Position numbers and translations under genes: made by a program
Source of the DNA: Halobacillus_B rhizosphaerae
GTDB taxonomy: Bacteria > Bacillota > Bacilli > Bacillales > Halobacillaceae
Direction: 5' to 3'
DNA: 64,000 nt
Assembly: GCF_046719735.1 (NCBI RefSeq)
Contig: NZ_JAUTWQ010000010.1
Span: 186,001 to 250,000 of the forward strand
Shown: piece after piece, positions 50,347 through 60,166 of the stretch
Numbering within the stretch: the stretch's first letter is position 1
Layout of the letters: each line of letters opens with the position of its first letter
Notes under the pieces: generated by a model
Databases searched by the model: none
What the model was told of the DNA's origin: nothing
The model's input: only the letters and a program-made list of their open reading frames with translations

Positions 50347-52731
50347 TTATACTTTTACCCGCTTCAGCCTAAGAGAATTACTAACAACACTAACAGAGCT
50401 GAACGCCATCGCTGCTCCTGCTAACCACGGAGCTAACAGTCCGGCAGCAGCTATCGGTATCCCTGCGGTGTTATAGAATAAGGCCCAGAATAAATTCTGC
50501 TTAATATTTTTCATTGTCTTCTTACTGAGCAGGATCGCCTGAGGAATAAGAGTTAATTCCCCGCCTAGAATCGTTAAGTCTGCCGCTTCAATCGCAACAT
50601 CCGTGCCTGTTCCGATAGCAATGCCGATATCTGCGGTGGCTAAGGCAGGTGCGTCATTGATACCATCTCCGACCATCCCTACTCGTTTTCCTTGTTGTTT
50701 CAGCTGATCGACATGGTGGGCCTTTTGTTCTGGAACGACTTCTGCTATGACTTCATCAATTCCTACTTGTTTGGCGATGGCCTGCGCTGTTCTTTGATTA
50801 TCGCCTGTCAGCATGACTAAATGAATTCCCATTTCCTTTAGAGAGGACAGCGCCGTTTTGGCTGTTGGCTTCACTTGGTCTGCAACCGCAATCAGTCCTC
50901 TCGCTTTGCCATTAAGAGCGGCCAGCATGACCGTTTTCCCATCAGCTTCCCATTCTTCCATTAAGGATTGATAGGATTCAAAGTTTACCTCTTCTTGAGT
51001 CAGTAATTTCTTTGTACCAATTAATAATTGCTGCCCCTGAATGACGGCTTTCACACCAAACCCGGGCTGAGCTTCAAACTGATCAACTTCAACGGTCGGC
51101 ACCTGATTCGCTTCTCCATATTGCACTATAGCACCTGCAAGCGGGTGTTCCGATTGCCATTCAGCACTGACCACAAGACTTACTATTTCGTCATCCTCTG
51201 CGGTGAAATTCGTCACTTCCGGTTCGCCTTTCGTCAGGGTTCCTGTTTTATCAAAAACGATCGTATCTAAGCGATGAGCCGCTTCCAGGTATTCCCCGCC
51301 TTTATAAAGAATCCCCATTTCAGCTCCTTTTCCTGTCCCAACCATAATTGAAGTTGGAGTGGCCAGACCAAGTGCACAGGGGCAGGCAATAACGAGCACA
51401 GCTATTGCTGCTTCTAACGCAGAAGCTAAATTGCCAGGCTGAATGGCAAACATCCACACGAAAAACATAACCAGCGCTATGCCAACTACAATCGGGACAA
51501 AGTAACCACTGATCACATCGGCTAACCGCTGAATCGGCGCTTTAGACCCTTGAGCTTCCTCTACCACTTGAATGATGTGATAAAGCGCCGTATCCTTGCC
51601 TACCTTCGTTGCTTTCATGTGAACCGTGCCATTTTTGTTTATCGTAGAACCAATTACAGGAGAACTCTCCTGCTTCTCCACTGGGATAGACTCTCCAGTA
51701 ATCATTGATTCATCCACAGCGGTCTGTCCGCTCTCTATTATTCCATCCACAGGGAACTTTTCACCGGGACGGACGAGCAGCAGGTCCCCCGCCTTCACTT
51801 GTTCAACGGGAACTTTTTTCTGGACCCCATTATCCAGTAAAGTTGCCTCTTTCGCCTGCAGATTTAATAAACTGGAAATCGCTTGAGTGGTCCTTCCTTT
51901 TGCGATAACTTCAAAATATTTGCCGAGTAAAATTAAGGTGATTAAAATTGCACTCGTTTCAAAATAAAGGTGTGCCTCTGTGGTGGTGAAAAGAGACCGG
52001 ATGAGTTCCGCCAGACTATAAAAGTAAGCGGCACTGGTCCCGAGCGCCACGAGAACATCCATATTTGCTGAACCATTTTTCAGATTCTTATAAGCACCTT
52101 CATAGAACTGCCAGCCAATAATAAATTGAACTGGAGTGGCCAGGACAAACTGCAGCCACGGATTATTTAAAATTTCGGGAACGGGGAGACCGATGAAATG
52201 GTTAACCATCATAAGCAGCAGCGGCAAAGAGAGTACAGCTGAAACAATCAGCTTCACTCGCTGCCGTTTGATTTGTTCTTCCTTATGGGACTGCTTATCC
52301 TCCCGATCCGCCCTCGGTTCGGCATCATAGCCTAGTTTTTTGATTCGGGCAATGAGTTCCTCCGTTTCAGTCAGACCAGGATAATATTCTATATGTGCGA
52401 TTTCATTAGCGAGATTAACAGAGGCTTGATGTACCCCCTCCATCTTATTGAGAACTTTTTCTATTCTAGTCGAGCAGGCTGCACAGGTCATACCGTAAAT
52501 ATCCAGCTCCATCGTTTCTTTCAGCACGTCATAGCCTAGCTTTGAAATTCTTGCTTGGATATCCGCTGAATTCACCTGATCTTGATTGTATTGAATTTTA
52601 GCGTTTTCCATCGCTAAGTTTACTTGAGCTTCTACGCCCTCCATTTTATTGAGTGATTTTTCAATCCGGGTGGAGCAAGCGGCACAAGTCATTCCTGTAA
52701 TACCGACGTTCACACTTTTTTCCTCACTCAT
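50347..52731 (-). CDS. copA: Copper-exporting P1B-type ATPase CopA
   Basis: 794 residues. Two N-terminal HMA domains with MTCAAC (residues about 14-19 and 82-87), eight transmembrane helices, the translocation motif CPCALG (about 451), phosphorylation motif DKTGT (about 494), SEHPL, and the hinge GDGINDAPALA. It pumps Cu(I) out of the cell. ATG start with AAGGAGGT; 14 bases after csoR. Confidence 0.96.
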   Translation of the reverse strand: MSEEKSVNVGITGMTCAACSTRIEKSLNKMEGVEAQVNLAMENAKIQYNQDQVNSADIQARISKLGYDVLKETMELDIYGMTCAACSTRIEKVLNKMEGVHQASVNLANEIAHIEYYPGLTETEELIARIKKLGYDAEPRADREDKQSHKEEQIKRQRVKLIVSAVLSLPLLLMMVNHFIGLPVPEILNNPWLQFVLATPVQFIIGWQFYEGAYKNLKNGSANMDVLVALGTSAAYFYSLAELIRSLFTTTEAHLYFETSAILITLILLGKYFEVIAKGRTTQAISSLLNLQAKEATLLDNGVQKKVPVEQVKAGDLLLVRPGEKFPVDGIIESGQTAVDESMITGESIPVEKQESSPVIGSTINKNGTVHMKATKVGKDTALYHIIQVVEEAQGSKAPIQRLADVISGYFVPIVVGIALVMFFVWMFAIQPGNLASALEAAIAVLVIACPCALGLATPTSIMVGTGKGAEMGILYKGGEYLEAAHRLDTIVFDKTGTLTKGEPEVTNFTAEDDEIVSLVVSAEWQSEHPLAGAIVQYGEANQVPTVEVDQFEAQPGFGVKAVIQGQQLLIGTKKLLTQEEVNFESYQSLMEEWEADGKTVMLAALNGKARGLIAVADQVKPTAKTALSSLKEMGIHLVMLTGDNQRTAQAIAKQVGIDEVIAEVVPEQKAHHVDQLKQQGKRVGMVGDGINDAPALATADIGIAIGTGTDVAIEAADLTILGGELTLIPQAILLSKKTMKNIKQNLFWALFYNTAGIPIAAAGLLAPWLAGAAMAFSSVSVVSNSLRLKRVKV

Positions 52732-52745
52732 GAGATGTTACCTCC

Positions 52746-53063
52746 TTATTTGGAGAATTGCTGAATGACCTTCATTAATTCATCAATGGCTTCTTCCCCT
52801 TCGCCTTGCTTAATAGCATCGGCCACGCAATGGTGGGTGTGCCGTTCCAATAATGAATAGCCTACTTTATTCATGGCATTATTAATCGCTGAAATTTGTA
52901 CTAACACATCAACACAATAGCGATCGTTTTCTACCATTTTTTGAATCCCTCTTACTTGACCTTCTATTCGTTTCAGACGATTTAAGACTGCTGTTTTTTC
53001 TTCATCCGTTCTTGGAGTTACGGGTTTCTTACCACTATTTTCAGGTAAATGATTATCGCACAT
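52746..53063 (-). CDS. csoR: Copper-sensing repressor CsoR
   Basis: 105 residues, all-helical CsoR/RcnR fold. The Cu(I) ligands follow the CsoR Cys-His-Cys pattern: Cys in RYCVDVL and His and Cys in ERHTHHCV. First gene of the copper operon, which it should repress until Cu(I) binds. An operator-like palindrome overlaps its promoter. Confidence 0.94.
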   Translation of the reverse strand: MCDNHLPENSGKKPVTPRTDEEKTAVLNRLKRIEGQVRGIQKMVENDRYCVDVLVQISAINNAMNKVGYSLLERHTHHCVADAIKQGEGEEAIDELMKVIQQFSK

Positions 53064-53089
53064 GGTGGATGCTCCCTTCCCTTATTCAT

Positions 53090-53119
53090 AATATACCCCT
53101 TTAAGGTATTTTAAATCAA
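53090..53119 (-). promoter_or_regulatory. csoR-copA-copZ promoter with CsoR operator
   Basis: Minus-strand TTGATT (53114-53119), an 18-base spacer and TATATT (53090-53095). TACCCCTTTAAGGTA (53094-53108), an imperfect inverted repeat like known CsoR sites, overlaps the -10 box and spacer. Confidence 0.6.
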
Positions 53120-53152
53120 CCAATTGAAACATGAGTTTTTTCTTCTTTAAAC

Positions 53153-53179
53153 GTTTAACAAAATACTGATACGGGGTAT
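53153..53179 (+). promoter_or_regulatory. Sigma-B-like promoter for the DUF4396 gene
   Basis: GTTTAA (53153-53158), a 15-base spacer and GGGTAT (53174-53179) match the sigma-B consensus fully. The second half also resembles a CsoR half-site (ATACGGGGTATG). Confidence 0.55.
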
Positions 53180-53212
53180 GTGAATACTAAATACATTGAT
53201 GAGGTGATGTTC

Positions 53213-53866
53213 ATGTTAAGTGTTATATCCTGGATCTTTTTAGCTATTGGACTATTATCTTCCCTTATCATTTTAATGGATGTGATCAAACATCCACAAA
53301 TGATGAAGGTTATGAATGTCGTCTGGCCGATCAACGGCTGGTTCTTTGGTCCGATTGCCTTGTGGACTTATTTTAAATGGGGAAGAATTAAAGCGCAGAA
53401 CCTAGAGAAAGATGATAACCGCGGACAGCCGGCAAAAGTTTTTGTTTCTACCAGCCACTGTGCAGCAGGCTGCTCGTTTGGCGATGCAGTCGGGGTGCCG
53501 ATTGTCGCGCTGACTGGTCTTATGATAGCTGGTACCACATTATTTGCTCACTATACCGTAGAGTTTATTCTCGCTTATATTTTTGGAATCATTTTTCAAT
53601 TTTATGCGATTTACCCGATGAACAAGGAAGCTGGAGCTATGAATGCGATTAAAGAAGCGATTAAAGCTGATTCGCTGTCGCTGATTGCTTTTGAAATTGG
53701 CATGTTCGGCTGGATGGCCATTGTACATTATTTACTATTTACCGAACCGCCTAAACCGCATGAACCAACATACTGGTTTATGATGCAGATTGCGATGATC
53801 CTCGGGTTCCTTACAAGCTATCCTGCAAACTGGTTCTTAGTGAAAGTCGGAATAAAAGAAGCGATG
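53213..53866 (+). CDS. DUF4396 membrane protein
   Basis: 218 residues, with an N-terminal hydrophobic pair, a cytoplasmic-looking basic stretch, the signature STSHCAAGCSFGD (His and two Cys, a plausible metal site), and four further transmembrane helices. The function of the family is unknown. ATG 53213 follows GAGGTGAT at good spacing; an upstream in-frame GTG (53180) directly follows the -10 box and is rejected. The stop is at about 53866-53868. Its position beside the copper operon and the His/Cys motif suggest a metal link, but the promoter looks like general stress. Confidence 0.78.
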
Positions 53867-53874
53867 TAATAAAG

Positions 53875-53920
53875 AAAAAAGCTCAATGGTCGCCTCAGTG
53901 CCTGTCCATTGAGCTTTTTT
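53875..53920 (+). terminator. Terminator after the DUF4396 gene
   Basis: AAAAGCTCAATGG pairs with CCATTGAGCTTTT, followed by Ts. Confidence 0.8.
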
Positions 53921-54253
53921 AATGAATGAAATCCGGATGCCGAATACACTCATTTTCCTTCGACTAAAGGAACGATCTCCTTTACCAAGACCGTGGCTCA
54001 GAATTTGCCCTTCCTTAGTAAAATTCATGATAAGATGATTCTAATCTTACTTCGTTTCAATCGAACACTATTTTCTGTTTCATGCGAGTAGAATAGGACA
54101 GCTAAAGTAAGATAGAAAGAAATCCTGCACTTAGCTTAGTATCAAATCGAAGAAGGAGCGTCTCAGATATATGACTTTACCCACACGCATTTTCGACCCA
54201 GAGCATACTCTTAGAAATGGTCTGAATCATCATAGGAACGAAAGGATCACCCC
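53921..54253. other. Intergenic region, nothing identified
   Basis: About 330 bases with no supported gene, repeat or hairpin. A minus-strand open frame here (53837-54028) crosses the terminator and has no ribosome binding site. Confidence 0.4.
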
Positions 54254-54658
54254 ATGAAAACGACGATCTTTCAAAACAGTTTCCTCCGGTTTCTGGCTGT
54301 GGGAATAGTCAATACGATTTTCGGTTTGTCCGTGACCTTTCTTTCCTTCCATTCAGGCGTGTCCTACTACATTTCAACCCTGTTGGGAACCGTCGTGGGT
54401 GCTATCATAAGTTATCTTTTAAACCGTACGTTTACATTTAAAAGTACTACTTCATTTAACAAAAGTGCGTGGAAATTCATAGTCGTTATTCTTATCTGTT
54501 ATTTCTTTTCCTACTCGGTGAGTATTCCCATTATCCAATATGGGTATAGTTTTCTCCCTGTCTTCATGGAGCCTTATCAAGGAGACTTTACTATTCTTTG
54601 CGGGGCAGGGATTTATACGATCTCCAATTACCTGGGGCAGAAGTACTTTGTGTTCTAG
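54254..54658 (+). CDS. GtrA family membrane protein
   Basis: 134 residues with four transmembrane helices and the GtrA pattern (FLRFLAVGIVNTIFGL; YLLNRTFTFKS; NYLGQKYFVF). GtrA-like proteins are thought to move lipid-linked sugars across the membrane or assist glycosyltransferases. No partner glycosyltransferase is adjacent; the nearest is the GT28-like gene at 48 kb on the other strand. A weak ribosome binding site (AAAGGATC) lies upstream. Confidence 0.82.
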   Translation: MKTTIFQNSFLRFLAVGIVNTIFGLSVTFLSFHSGVSYYISTLLGTVVGAIISYLLNRTFTFKSTTSFNKSAWKFIVVILICYFFSYSVSIPIIQYGYSFLPVFMEPYQGDFTILCGAGIYTISNYLGQKYFVF

Positions 54659-54832
54659 TTTGTCCTCTCGTTTATTAAAACGTTCACAAGTTCTTATGGA
54701 TCAGGTATTTTTTACTATTTTATGAATATTAAGGTACTTTTCCATTTTTATCTCTTTCTTTTTACTCAGCTTTTTTTGTATACTTTTAAAGAATCTTACT
54801 TTTAAGGTGACTAAAGAAGGAGTTGCAAGGAA

Positions 54833-57163
54833 GTGTCTTTCTATAAATCTATTGTTCTATTATTTATTTGTCTGCTGTTCATTGGGTTAGAGACGGTTGA
54901 TTCGGTGGCAGCTGAAGCTGACGCCGCTGATAGCAGTCATGATGTATGCCAGACAGACTGCCAATTTTATTACGTAAATAACCATTCTACTACATTAGTG
55001 AATGGAAAGAATAACAGCCGCTTTGCTCCCATTACTTCTCTAGTTGCCCAAAAAGCAGGGGGAACGATCTACAACTATTATTCGTTGAGCAAACCAGCGT
55101 CTAATGCAACGGAATCACAGTTGGTTCCTATCGATCCTTTGGTAGAAGCTGAATCACTGATCACCGTTCAAGGCGAAGAAGGATCCGAAGCGGTCACGTC
55201 TATCGGCGGCGGAAATCTGAAATTAAAACAATTGATGAAAAAACACCTCCGTCTAAACGGCTTTACCGTTAAAGAAAACTATCAAGCTCAAGCAACGGAT
55301 AAGAAAGAGGTCTCTCTTATATTTACAGAAGCCCAGGGAGAAGCTTTCTTAACTGGTGGTGAAGGTAACCTTTCTTCAGCAGCCCCTTCGAATGGAACTG
55401 ACAAACTTAATCAATATACCCAGGCCATTCAAGATGCTCTTAATGAATATCATACCGAGAAGAACGTCTGGATTTGGGACAGCCCGTCAGTTACGAAGAA
55501 CCTTGAGGAAGCTATGCAATTTCTAACTGATCAGCAGGTTACCAATATCTATCTCCATTTTGACACGAGAATTCCGGACCCTGTCTATCGTTCTTTCATT
55601 CAAAAAGCATCCAATCAGGGAATCACAGTTCATGCCCTGATGGGACAGCCCAAATGGGGACTGAAAGCCTACACTTCAGAAGCCCTGCATCGAATTGACC
55701 TTGTCGCGAAGTATAACCACAATGCCTCTCCAAGAGAACAGTTTGCAGGAATCCACTTTGATATTGAACCCTATGTCATGGACGTATGGGATCATGAACG
55801 CACGACGGTATTAAAAGAGTGGTCAGCTTCAGCAAAGCAGTATATTTCCTATGCCAAAAGTAAAGGATTTATCGTAGGGAGCTCCCTGCCTTTCTGGACG
55901 GATCAAAGTGCCGTAGAAGTTCACTATCCTGACTTTTATAAAGAAATGATTGATCGTCAGGATTATGTCACACTTATGGCCTATCGGAATAAGGCTCTCG
56001 GATCAAATAGTATTACTAAGTTAACTGCAGGTGAGATGAAGTACGCGACCTCTCCAAAAGTAGAAATTGGGGTGGAATTGCTGCCCAATAGTGTGGATTA
56101 TTTAAGCTTCCATAACCGCAGCACTGTGGATATGGAAAAGGAACTAGCTCATGTCCGGAATTATTATACCCAGCTTAAATCTAAAGGGTTTAAAGGAATC
56201 ACCATTCATGATTATGAGGAGTGGAAGGCTAAACCTGCCCTTCCATTCGAAAATTCGGAACCAAAGTCATTCAGCAGAATATCAGGTCATACCCGGTACG
56301 AAACTTCGGAGGCCTTTACGAACAAAATCCCGGACCATTCGCTCGATACCGTTATTCTTACGGACGGCACCAACTACCCGGATGCACTCGCAGGAGGGGT
56401 GCTAAATAAATCTCTGAACGGAGTCATTATGCTCGTAAATGACCGCCAAAACGTTCTGCAGCCTAAACTAAAAGAAGCTCAAAGACTGCTAAAAGACAAT
56501 GGCCGCATTACAGTTCTCGGAGGAACGGGAGCTGTATCCTCGGCGGTATCCCAGCAATTTCATGATCTTGGCTACCCTGTTATCAGGATCGCAGGAACAA
56601 ATCGTGTAGAAACCGCCATTCAAATTGCCCAGCATGTGAAGGACAAACCTGCTCAATTATTTATTGCTGACGGTAATAACTTTGCAGATGCGCTCAGTAT
56701 CGTCCCTTACGCAACAAAGAGTCAGGCGCCAATCCTGCTTAATACAGCTAACGCAGGTCTTAATCAAGAAATTATCTCCTATATACAAACACACCCATCT
56801 GTCACTTCGGCTACGATTATCGGCGGTCCAAACGCTGTGCCGCCTCAAGCAGAGACGATGTTAAAGCAGTTAGGCATTCCTAAGATTAGAAGAATTGCCG
56901 GAACAGAACGATCCTTAACCGCTTTAAAAATTGCCACCACGTATTATCCCCGTGCAACCCAGGCTGGGATTTCCAATGGCCATAGATTTCCTGATGCTTT
57001 ATCGGGCAGCAGATATGCCTATTCCCACGATATGCCCATATTGCTTACTGACTCTGATCATGTAAACCGTGATGTTGCAAATTTCTCGAAACAGCTTCAC
57101 AACTTTGTCTTTTTTGGCGGTGAAGGCGTTCTTTCACCAGCTTTAAAGAGTACATTTAAATAA
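54833..57163 (+). CDS. Secreted protein with TIM-barrel-like domain and three CWB2 cell-wall-binding repeats
   Basis: 776 residues from a GTG start; AAGGAG lies upstream. A signal peptide (1-27) precedes a short Cys pair (VCQTDCQ), a possible regulatory region, and a domain at about 200-470 with glycoside-hydrolase-like barrel elements (IYLHFDTR, FAGIHFDIEPY with acidic pair, VTLMAYRN, GVEL, GITIHDYEEW). Three CWB2 repeats follow (RISGHTRYETS, RIAGTNRVETA, RIAGTERSLTA), which in Clostridium and Bacillus anchor proteins to anionic wall polymers. The IHFDIEPY motif suggests a catalytic Asp-x-Glu, but the substrate is unknown. Confidence 0.82.
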   Translation: MSFYKSIVLLFICLLFIGLETVDSVAAEADAADSSHDVCQTDCQFYYVNNHSTTLVNGKNNSRFAPITSLVAQKAGGTIYNYYSLSKPASNATESQLVPIDPLVEAESLITVQGEEGSEAVTSIGGGNLKLKQLMKKHLRLNGFTVKENYQAQATDKKEVSLIFTEAQGEAFLTGGEGNLSSAAPSNGTDKLNQYTQAIQDALNEYHTEKNVWIWDSPSVTKNLEEAMQFLTDQQVTNIYLHFDTRIPDPVYRSFIQKASNQGITVHALMGQPKWGLKAYTSEALHRIDLVAKYNHNASPREQFAGIHFDIEPYVMDVWDHERTTVLKEWSASAKQYISYAKSKGFIVGSSLPFWTDQSAVEVHYPDFYKEMIDRQDYVTLMAYRNKALGSNSITKLTAGEMKYATSPKVEIGVELLPNSVDYLSFHNRSTVDMEKELAHVRNYYTQLKSKGFKGITIHDYEEWKAKPALPFENSEPKSFSRISGHTRYETSEAFTNKIPDHSLDTVILTDGTNYPDALAGGVLNKSLNGVIMLVNDRQNVLQPKLKEAQRLLKDNGRITVLGGTGAVSSAVSQQFHDLGYPVIRIAGTNRVETAIQIAQHVKDKPAQLFIADGNNFADALSIVPYATKSQAPILLNTANAGLNQEIISYIQTHPSVTSATIIGGPNAVPPQAETMLKQLGIPKIRRIAGTERSLTALKIATTYYPRATQAGISNGHRFPDALSGSRYAYSHDMPILLTDSDHVNRDVANFSKQLHNFVFFGGEGVLSPALKSTFK

Positions 57164-57166
57164 TTC

Positions 57167-57203
57167 AAAAAGACGACCTTCTCTAAACAGACGGTCGTCT
57201 TTT
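57167..57203. terminator. Bidirectional terminator
   Basis: AAAAGACGACC (57168-57178) pairs with GGTCGTCTTTT (57193-57203). It serves the CWB2 gene and the convergent small gene. Confidence 0.8.
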
Positions 57204-57225
57204 AATGCTGCTTCACCTTCATCAG

Positions 57226-57588
57226 TTAAAGATACGTGTAGCGGATGCAGCTTCTGATTTGTCCAGCCAGCTCATCAGGATTTTTCACTTCCAGAATAAC
57301 AAATCGATACGTATGCCCCACCAGCTCTATGATTAACAAAGGGACCTGGTGTTCATACGATAGAAAATAAAGAAAATCCTGATATTTAAAGGTTCCTTCA
57401 TAGATATTAAGCGGGGAAAAGGAGGTGCCCGGCACTCTTACTGTCCCGGCAGGCGGTTTAAAATAATCAACAGTCGCACTCTTAATCATATGATAAGGAA
57501 TTGTGACATCTTTTTTTAACGCTAGTAACCTGATCCATCCAAGCTTAACTACTAATTCCGTGTCGGTAAATTCCAGACTCCTTCTCAT
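57226..57588 (-). CDS. Small PH-domain-like protein
   Basis: 120 residues with the alternating beta pattern of a bacterial PH domain (bPH): ELVVKLGWIRLLALKKDVTIPY, then a hydrophobic helix near the C-terminus. No transmembrane segment. Function unknown. ATG start with GGAG upstream. It lies between two wall-binding genes on the opposite strand. Confidence 0.65.
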   Translation of the reverse strand: MRRSLEFTDTELVVKLGWIRLLALKKDVTIPYHMIKSATVDYFKPPAGTVRVPGTSFSPLNIYEGTFKYQDFLYFLSYEHQVPLLIIELVGHTYRFVILEVKNPDELAGQIRSCIRYTYL

Positions 57589-57842
57589 TCTAACTCTCCT
57601 CCAAAGTTGTTTAATAAGGTGTCCCTGGCTATTTATCCAATTGGTTTCTATTCTTCTATTTTACTATATGTTGGAGGATTTTTGGAATTGCTAAATTTTA
57701 AGAGTTTCTTCCAGTCTTGTCCGAAATTCTCAAAGGCCGTTCTCCCATTCTTCAAAACTGTTAAATTGTAAACTGTTTCAGAACGATATACGATAGAAAC
57801 AGACGTCTTAAATAAATCTTTCAAATTAGGAGGAAAAGATCC

Positions 57843-60080
57843 TTGAAGAAAAGTATACCTTTATTCCTGTTCGTGCTTTTTGCTTTATCCATCCCTCATT
57901 CATCGGTCCATGCAGCTGAAAGTGGGAAAGTCGTCATTTTAGACCCCGGCCACGGAGGAGAGTACAAAGGAACTGTCGGTTATTCCGGTGATCAGACAGG
58001 ATATGTAGAAAAGAAAGCTAACCTCGATGAAGCTTATCAAGTTAGAAGTGTATTAGAAAAAAAAGGCTACACCGTACACATGACTCGAAGTACGGATAAG
58101 GATTTCGGCTCCCCGGTACATACCGATTTAAGAAACCGGATCAACATAGCAAATGATTGGGCAAAAGGAAATAATGATAATTCCATTTTCATTTCCCTGC
58201 ACCATAATTCGGATGCCGTAGATCCACACGTCCGAGGGTATGAAACCTATTATTATGATATTAACAATGGAGTTGACGAGGATTTTCCCCCAGACCAACT
58301 GCAAATCAAGTATTCACCTGAGAGCAAACGACTCGCCCACATTATGCATCAAGAGATCTTGAAGGATGTTTCCATTTCCGAGGGGCCAGAGGGGATTACA
58401 GGAAATGATTTATTTGTCACCAGAAATGCGCAGATGCCAGCCGTCTTAGTAGAGCTTGGTTACATGTCCAATCCACAGGAAGAAGCCCTTATTAAGACAT
58501 CCAGTTTTCAAAATCAGGTGGCTCAAGCGATTGGAAAAGCGACCGATCAATTCTTTAGCGTTTTTGAAGTGTATGATGATCAAAATAACCGGCTGAAGAT
58601 TTATGCGGATAAAGAAGATGCCCTTAACTACGCTAAATCACGAGAAAATGTGTACGTCTTTGATAAAATGAATCAAAAACGAATTTATAGTAATATTTCT
58701 CAACGATATGGCGTGTATCATGTATCGAACCCTTCCATTAATCAATGGTTTAATACCAAAGAGGATGCTCTTACCTATGCGGAGCACTGGAAACATACAC
58801 GGGTCGTTGATAATGATACCGGAGAAATTCTCTGGTCCAACTATCTGTTGAAGGATTTTATCGTTGAACACCCGAAAAATGGGATTCTTTCGAAAAACTA
58901 TCAAGCCCAATCAGCCATCGATTATGCTAAGCATTGGAAGCATACAGCGGTCATCAATACGAAAACCGATCAAGTTCACTGGACCAATTATTTAACAAAG
59001 AAATTTCATGTGAACGCTCCTTCTAAAAGAACGCTCAAGCAGTTTTACCACCAAAAACCGGCGGTAGAATACGCTAAAAACTGGGCAGGTACGGAAGTGG
59101 TTAATAGTGAGAATGACTCGGTAGTGTGGAAAAATCCTCAGAAAGGGAATTCCGACCCATTTGAATCCACTGAGATTTCTTCCCATGCCCGGGAAACAAC
59201 GGCCGTAGAAGTTTCAAAGGCCCTTTATCCAAACGGATTTCCAAAGGATCATGCTTATAAAACGGTCATTCTGTCCACATCAACCGCATATGCGGATGCG
59301 CTTTCCGCTGCTCCTCTTGCTGCTCAAAAAGGAAATGCACCCATTTTATTAAGCAGACCCAATAAAATTCGTCCCGAAGTTGTAAATGAACTCAAACGGT
59401 TAGGTACGGAAAATGTCATTATTTTAGGCGGACCAAATGCTATCAGCGAGCAGATCAAACAACAGCTGTCTTCCAAAGGATACACGGTAGATCGTATCGC
59501 GGGTAAAAACCGAATTGAAACGAATCAAAAAGTGAATGCTGAGCTTAAAAATGTTCAAGGAGCAATCGTTGCCTCCAGTCACAGTTTTCCAGATGCTCTG
59601 GGAGCTGCCCCAATTGCGGCCATTAAAAATTGGGCCATCGTCTTAACTAACGAGAAGATGGATAACAAAAGCAAAGCCTTCGTTAACTTCAAACAAATCG
59701 CCATAGTCGGCGGTCCAGGAGTTGTCTCTGACCAAGTGGAAAAAGATCTTATTAAACAAAACGGAAAAGACCGAGTAGTCCGGCTGGCAGGAACTCAACG
59801 CTATGAAACCCAGCAAAAAGTATTACATTACTTTAGAGAGGATATCTCTTCCTCTTATGTTCTAACCGCTACAGGAGAAAACTTTCCTGATGCTTTATCT
59901 GCGTCTTCTCTCGCTTATAAATACAATGCACCGCTTGTCTTAACCGATGATAAACTCGATCCAGCAACTGATCAGTTTCTAACCCAGTACGGTCATTCAA
60001 GTGTAGTGAAACACTTAAGAGTCGTAGGCGGAGTGTTGAAAGATCAAGTCGTTCAGCAGATCACCAGTGATCTTAAATAG
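57843..60080 (+). CDS. Secreted N-acetylmuramoyl-L-alanine amidase with internal repeats and CWB2 repeats
   Basis: 745 residues from TTG 57843 with AGGAGG upstream. Signal peptide (1-25), an Amidase_3 domain (about 28-235) with zinc ligands ILDPGHGG, Glu in the EKKANLDEA segment and ISLHHNS, and catalytic Glu in LVELGYMSN. The middle (about 240-440) has four copies of a roughly 50-residue unit (for example DALTYAEHWKHTRVVD and SAIDYAKHWKHTAVIN), and the C-terminus has three CWB2 repeats. It should cleave the amide bond of peptidoglycan stem peptides while bound to the wall. Confidence 0.9.
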   Translation: MKKSIPLFLFVLFALSIPHSSVHAAESGKVVILDPGHGGEYKGTVGYSGDQTGYVEKKANLDEAYQVRSVLEKKGYTVHMTRSTDKDFGSPVHTDLRNRINIANDWAKGNNDNSIFISLHHNSDAVDPHVRGYETYYYDINNGVDEDFPPDQLQIKYSPESKRLAHIMHQEILKDVSISEGPEGITGNDLFVTRNAQMPAVLVELGYMSNPQEEALIKTSSFQNQVAQAIGKATDQFFSVFEVYDDQNNRLKIYADKEDALNYAKSRENVYVFDKMNQKRIYSNISQRYGVYHVSNPSINQWFNTKEDALTYAEHWKHTRVVDNDTGEILWSNYLLKDFIVEHPKNGILSKNYQAQSAIDYAKHWKHTAVINTKTDQVHWTNYLTKKFHVNAPSKRTLKQFYHQKPAVEYAKNWAGTEVVNSENDSVVWKNPQKGNSDPFESTEISSHARETTAVEVSKALYPNGFPKDHAYKTVILSTSTAYADALSAAPLAAQKGNAPILLSRPNKIRPEVVNELKRLGTENVIILGGPNAISEQIKQQLSSKGYTVDRIAGKNRIETNQKVNAELKNVQGAIVASSHSFPDALGAAPIAAIKNWAIVLTNEKMDNKSKAFVNFKQIAIVGGPGVVSDQVEKDLIKQNGKDRVVRLAGTQRYETQQKVLHYFREDISSSYVLTATGENFPDALSASSLAYKYNAPLVLTDDKLDPATDQFLTQYGHSSVVKHLRVVGGVLKDQVVQQITSDLK

Positions 60081-60130
60081 TCACGAAGATTACCAGCCAA
60101 CGAAGCAGCAACATTAACAGTACAACGCAG

Positions 60131-60166
60131 AAAACCCGAACCAATGTAACGATTGGTTCGGGTTTT
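60131..60166. terminator. Bidirectional terminator between amidase and M23 genes
   Basis: AAAACCCGAACCAAT (60131-60145) pairs perfectly with ATTGGTTCGGGTTTT (60152-60166), with A and T tracts for both directions. Confidence 0.9.

Noticed and set aside
53166..53182. Second CsoR operator before the DUF4396 gene
   Set aside because: Only one half fits; the same bases match a sigma-B -10 better, so I kept the promoter reading and list the copper link only as a question.
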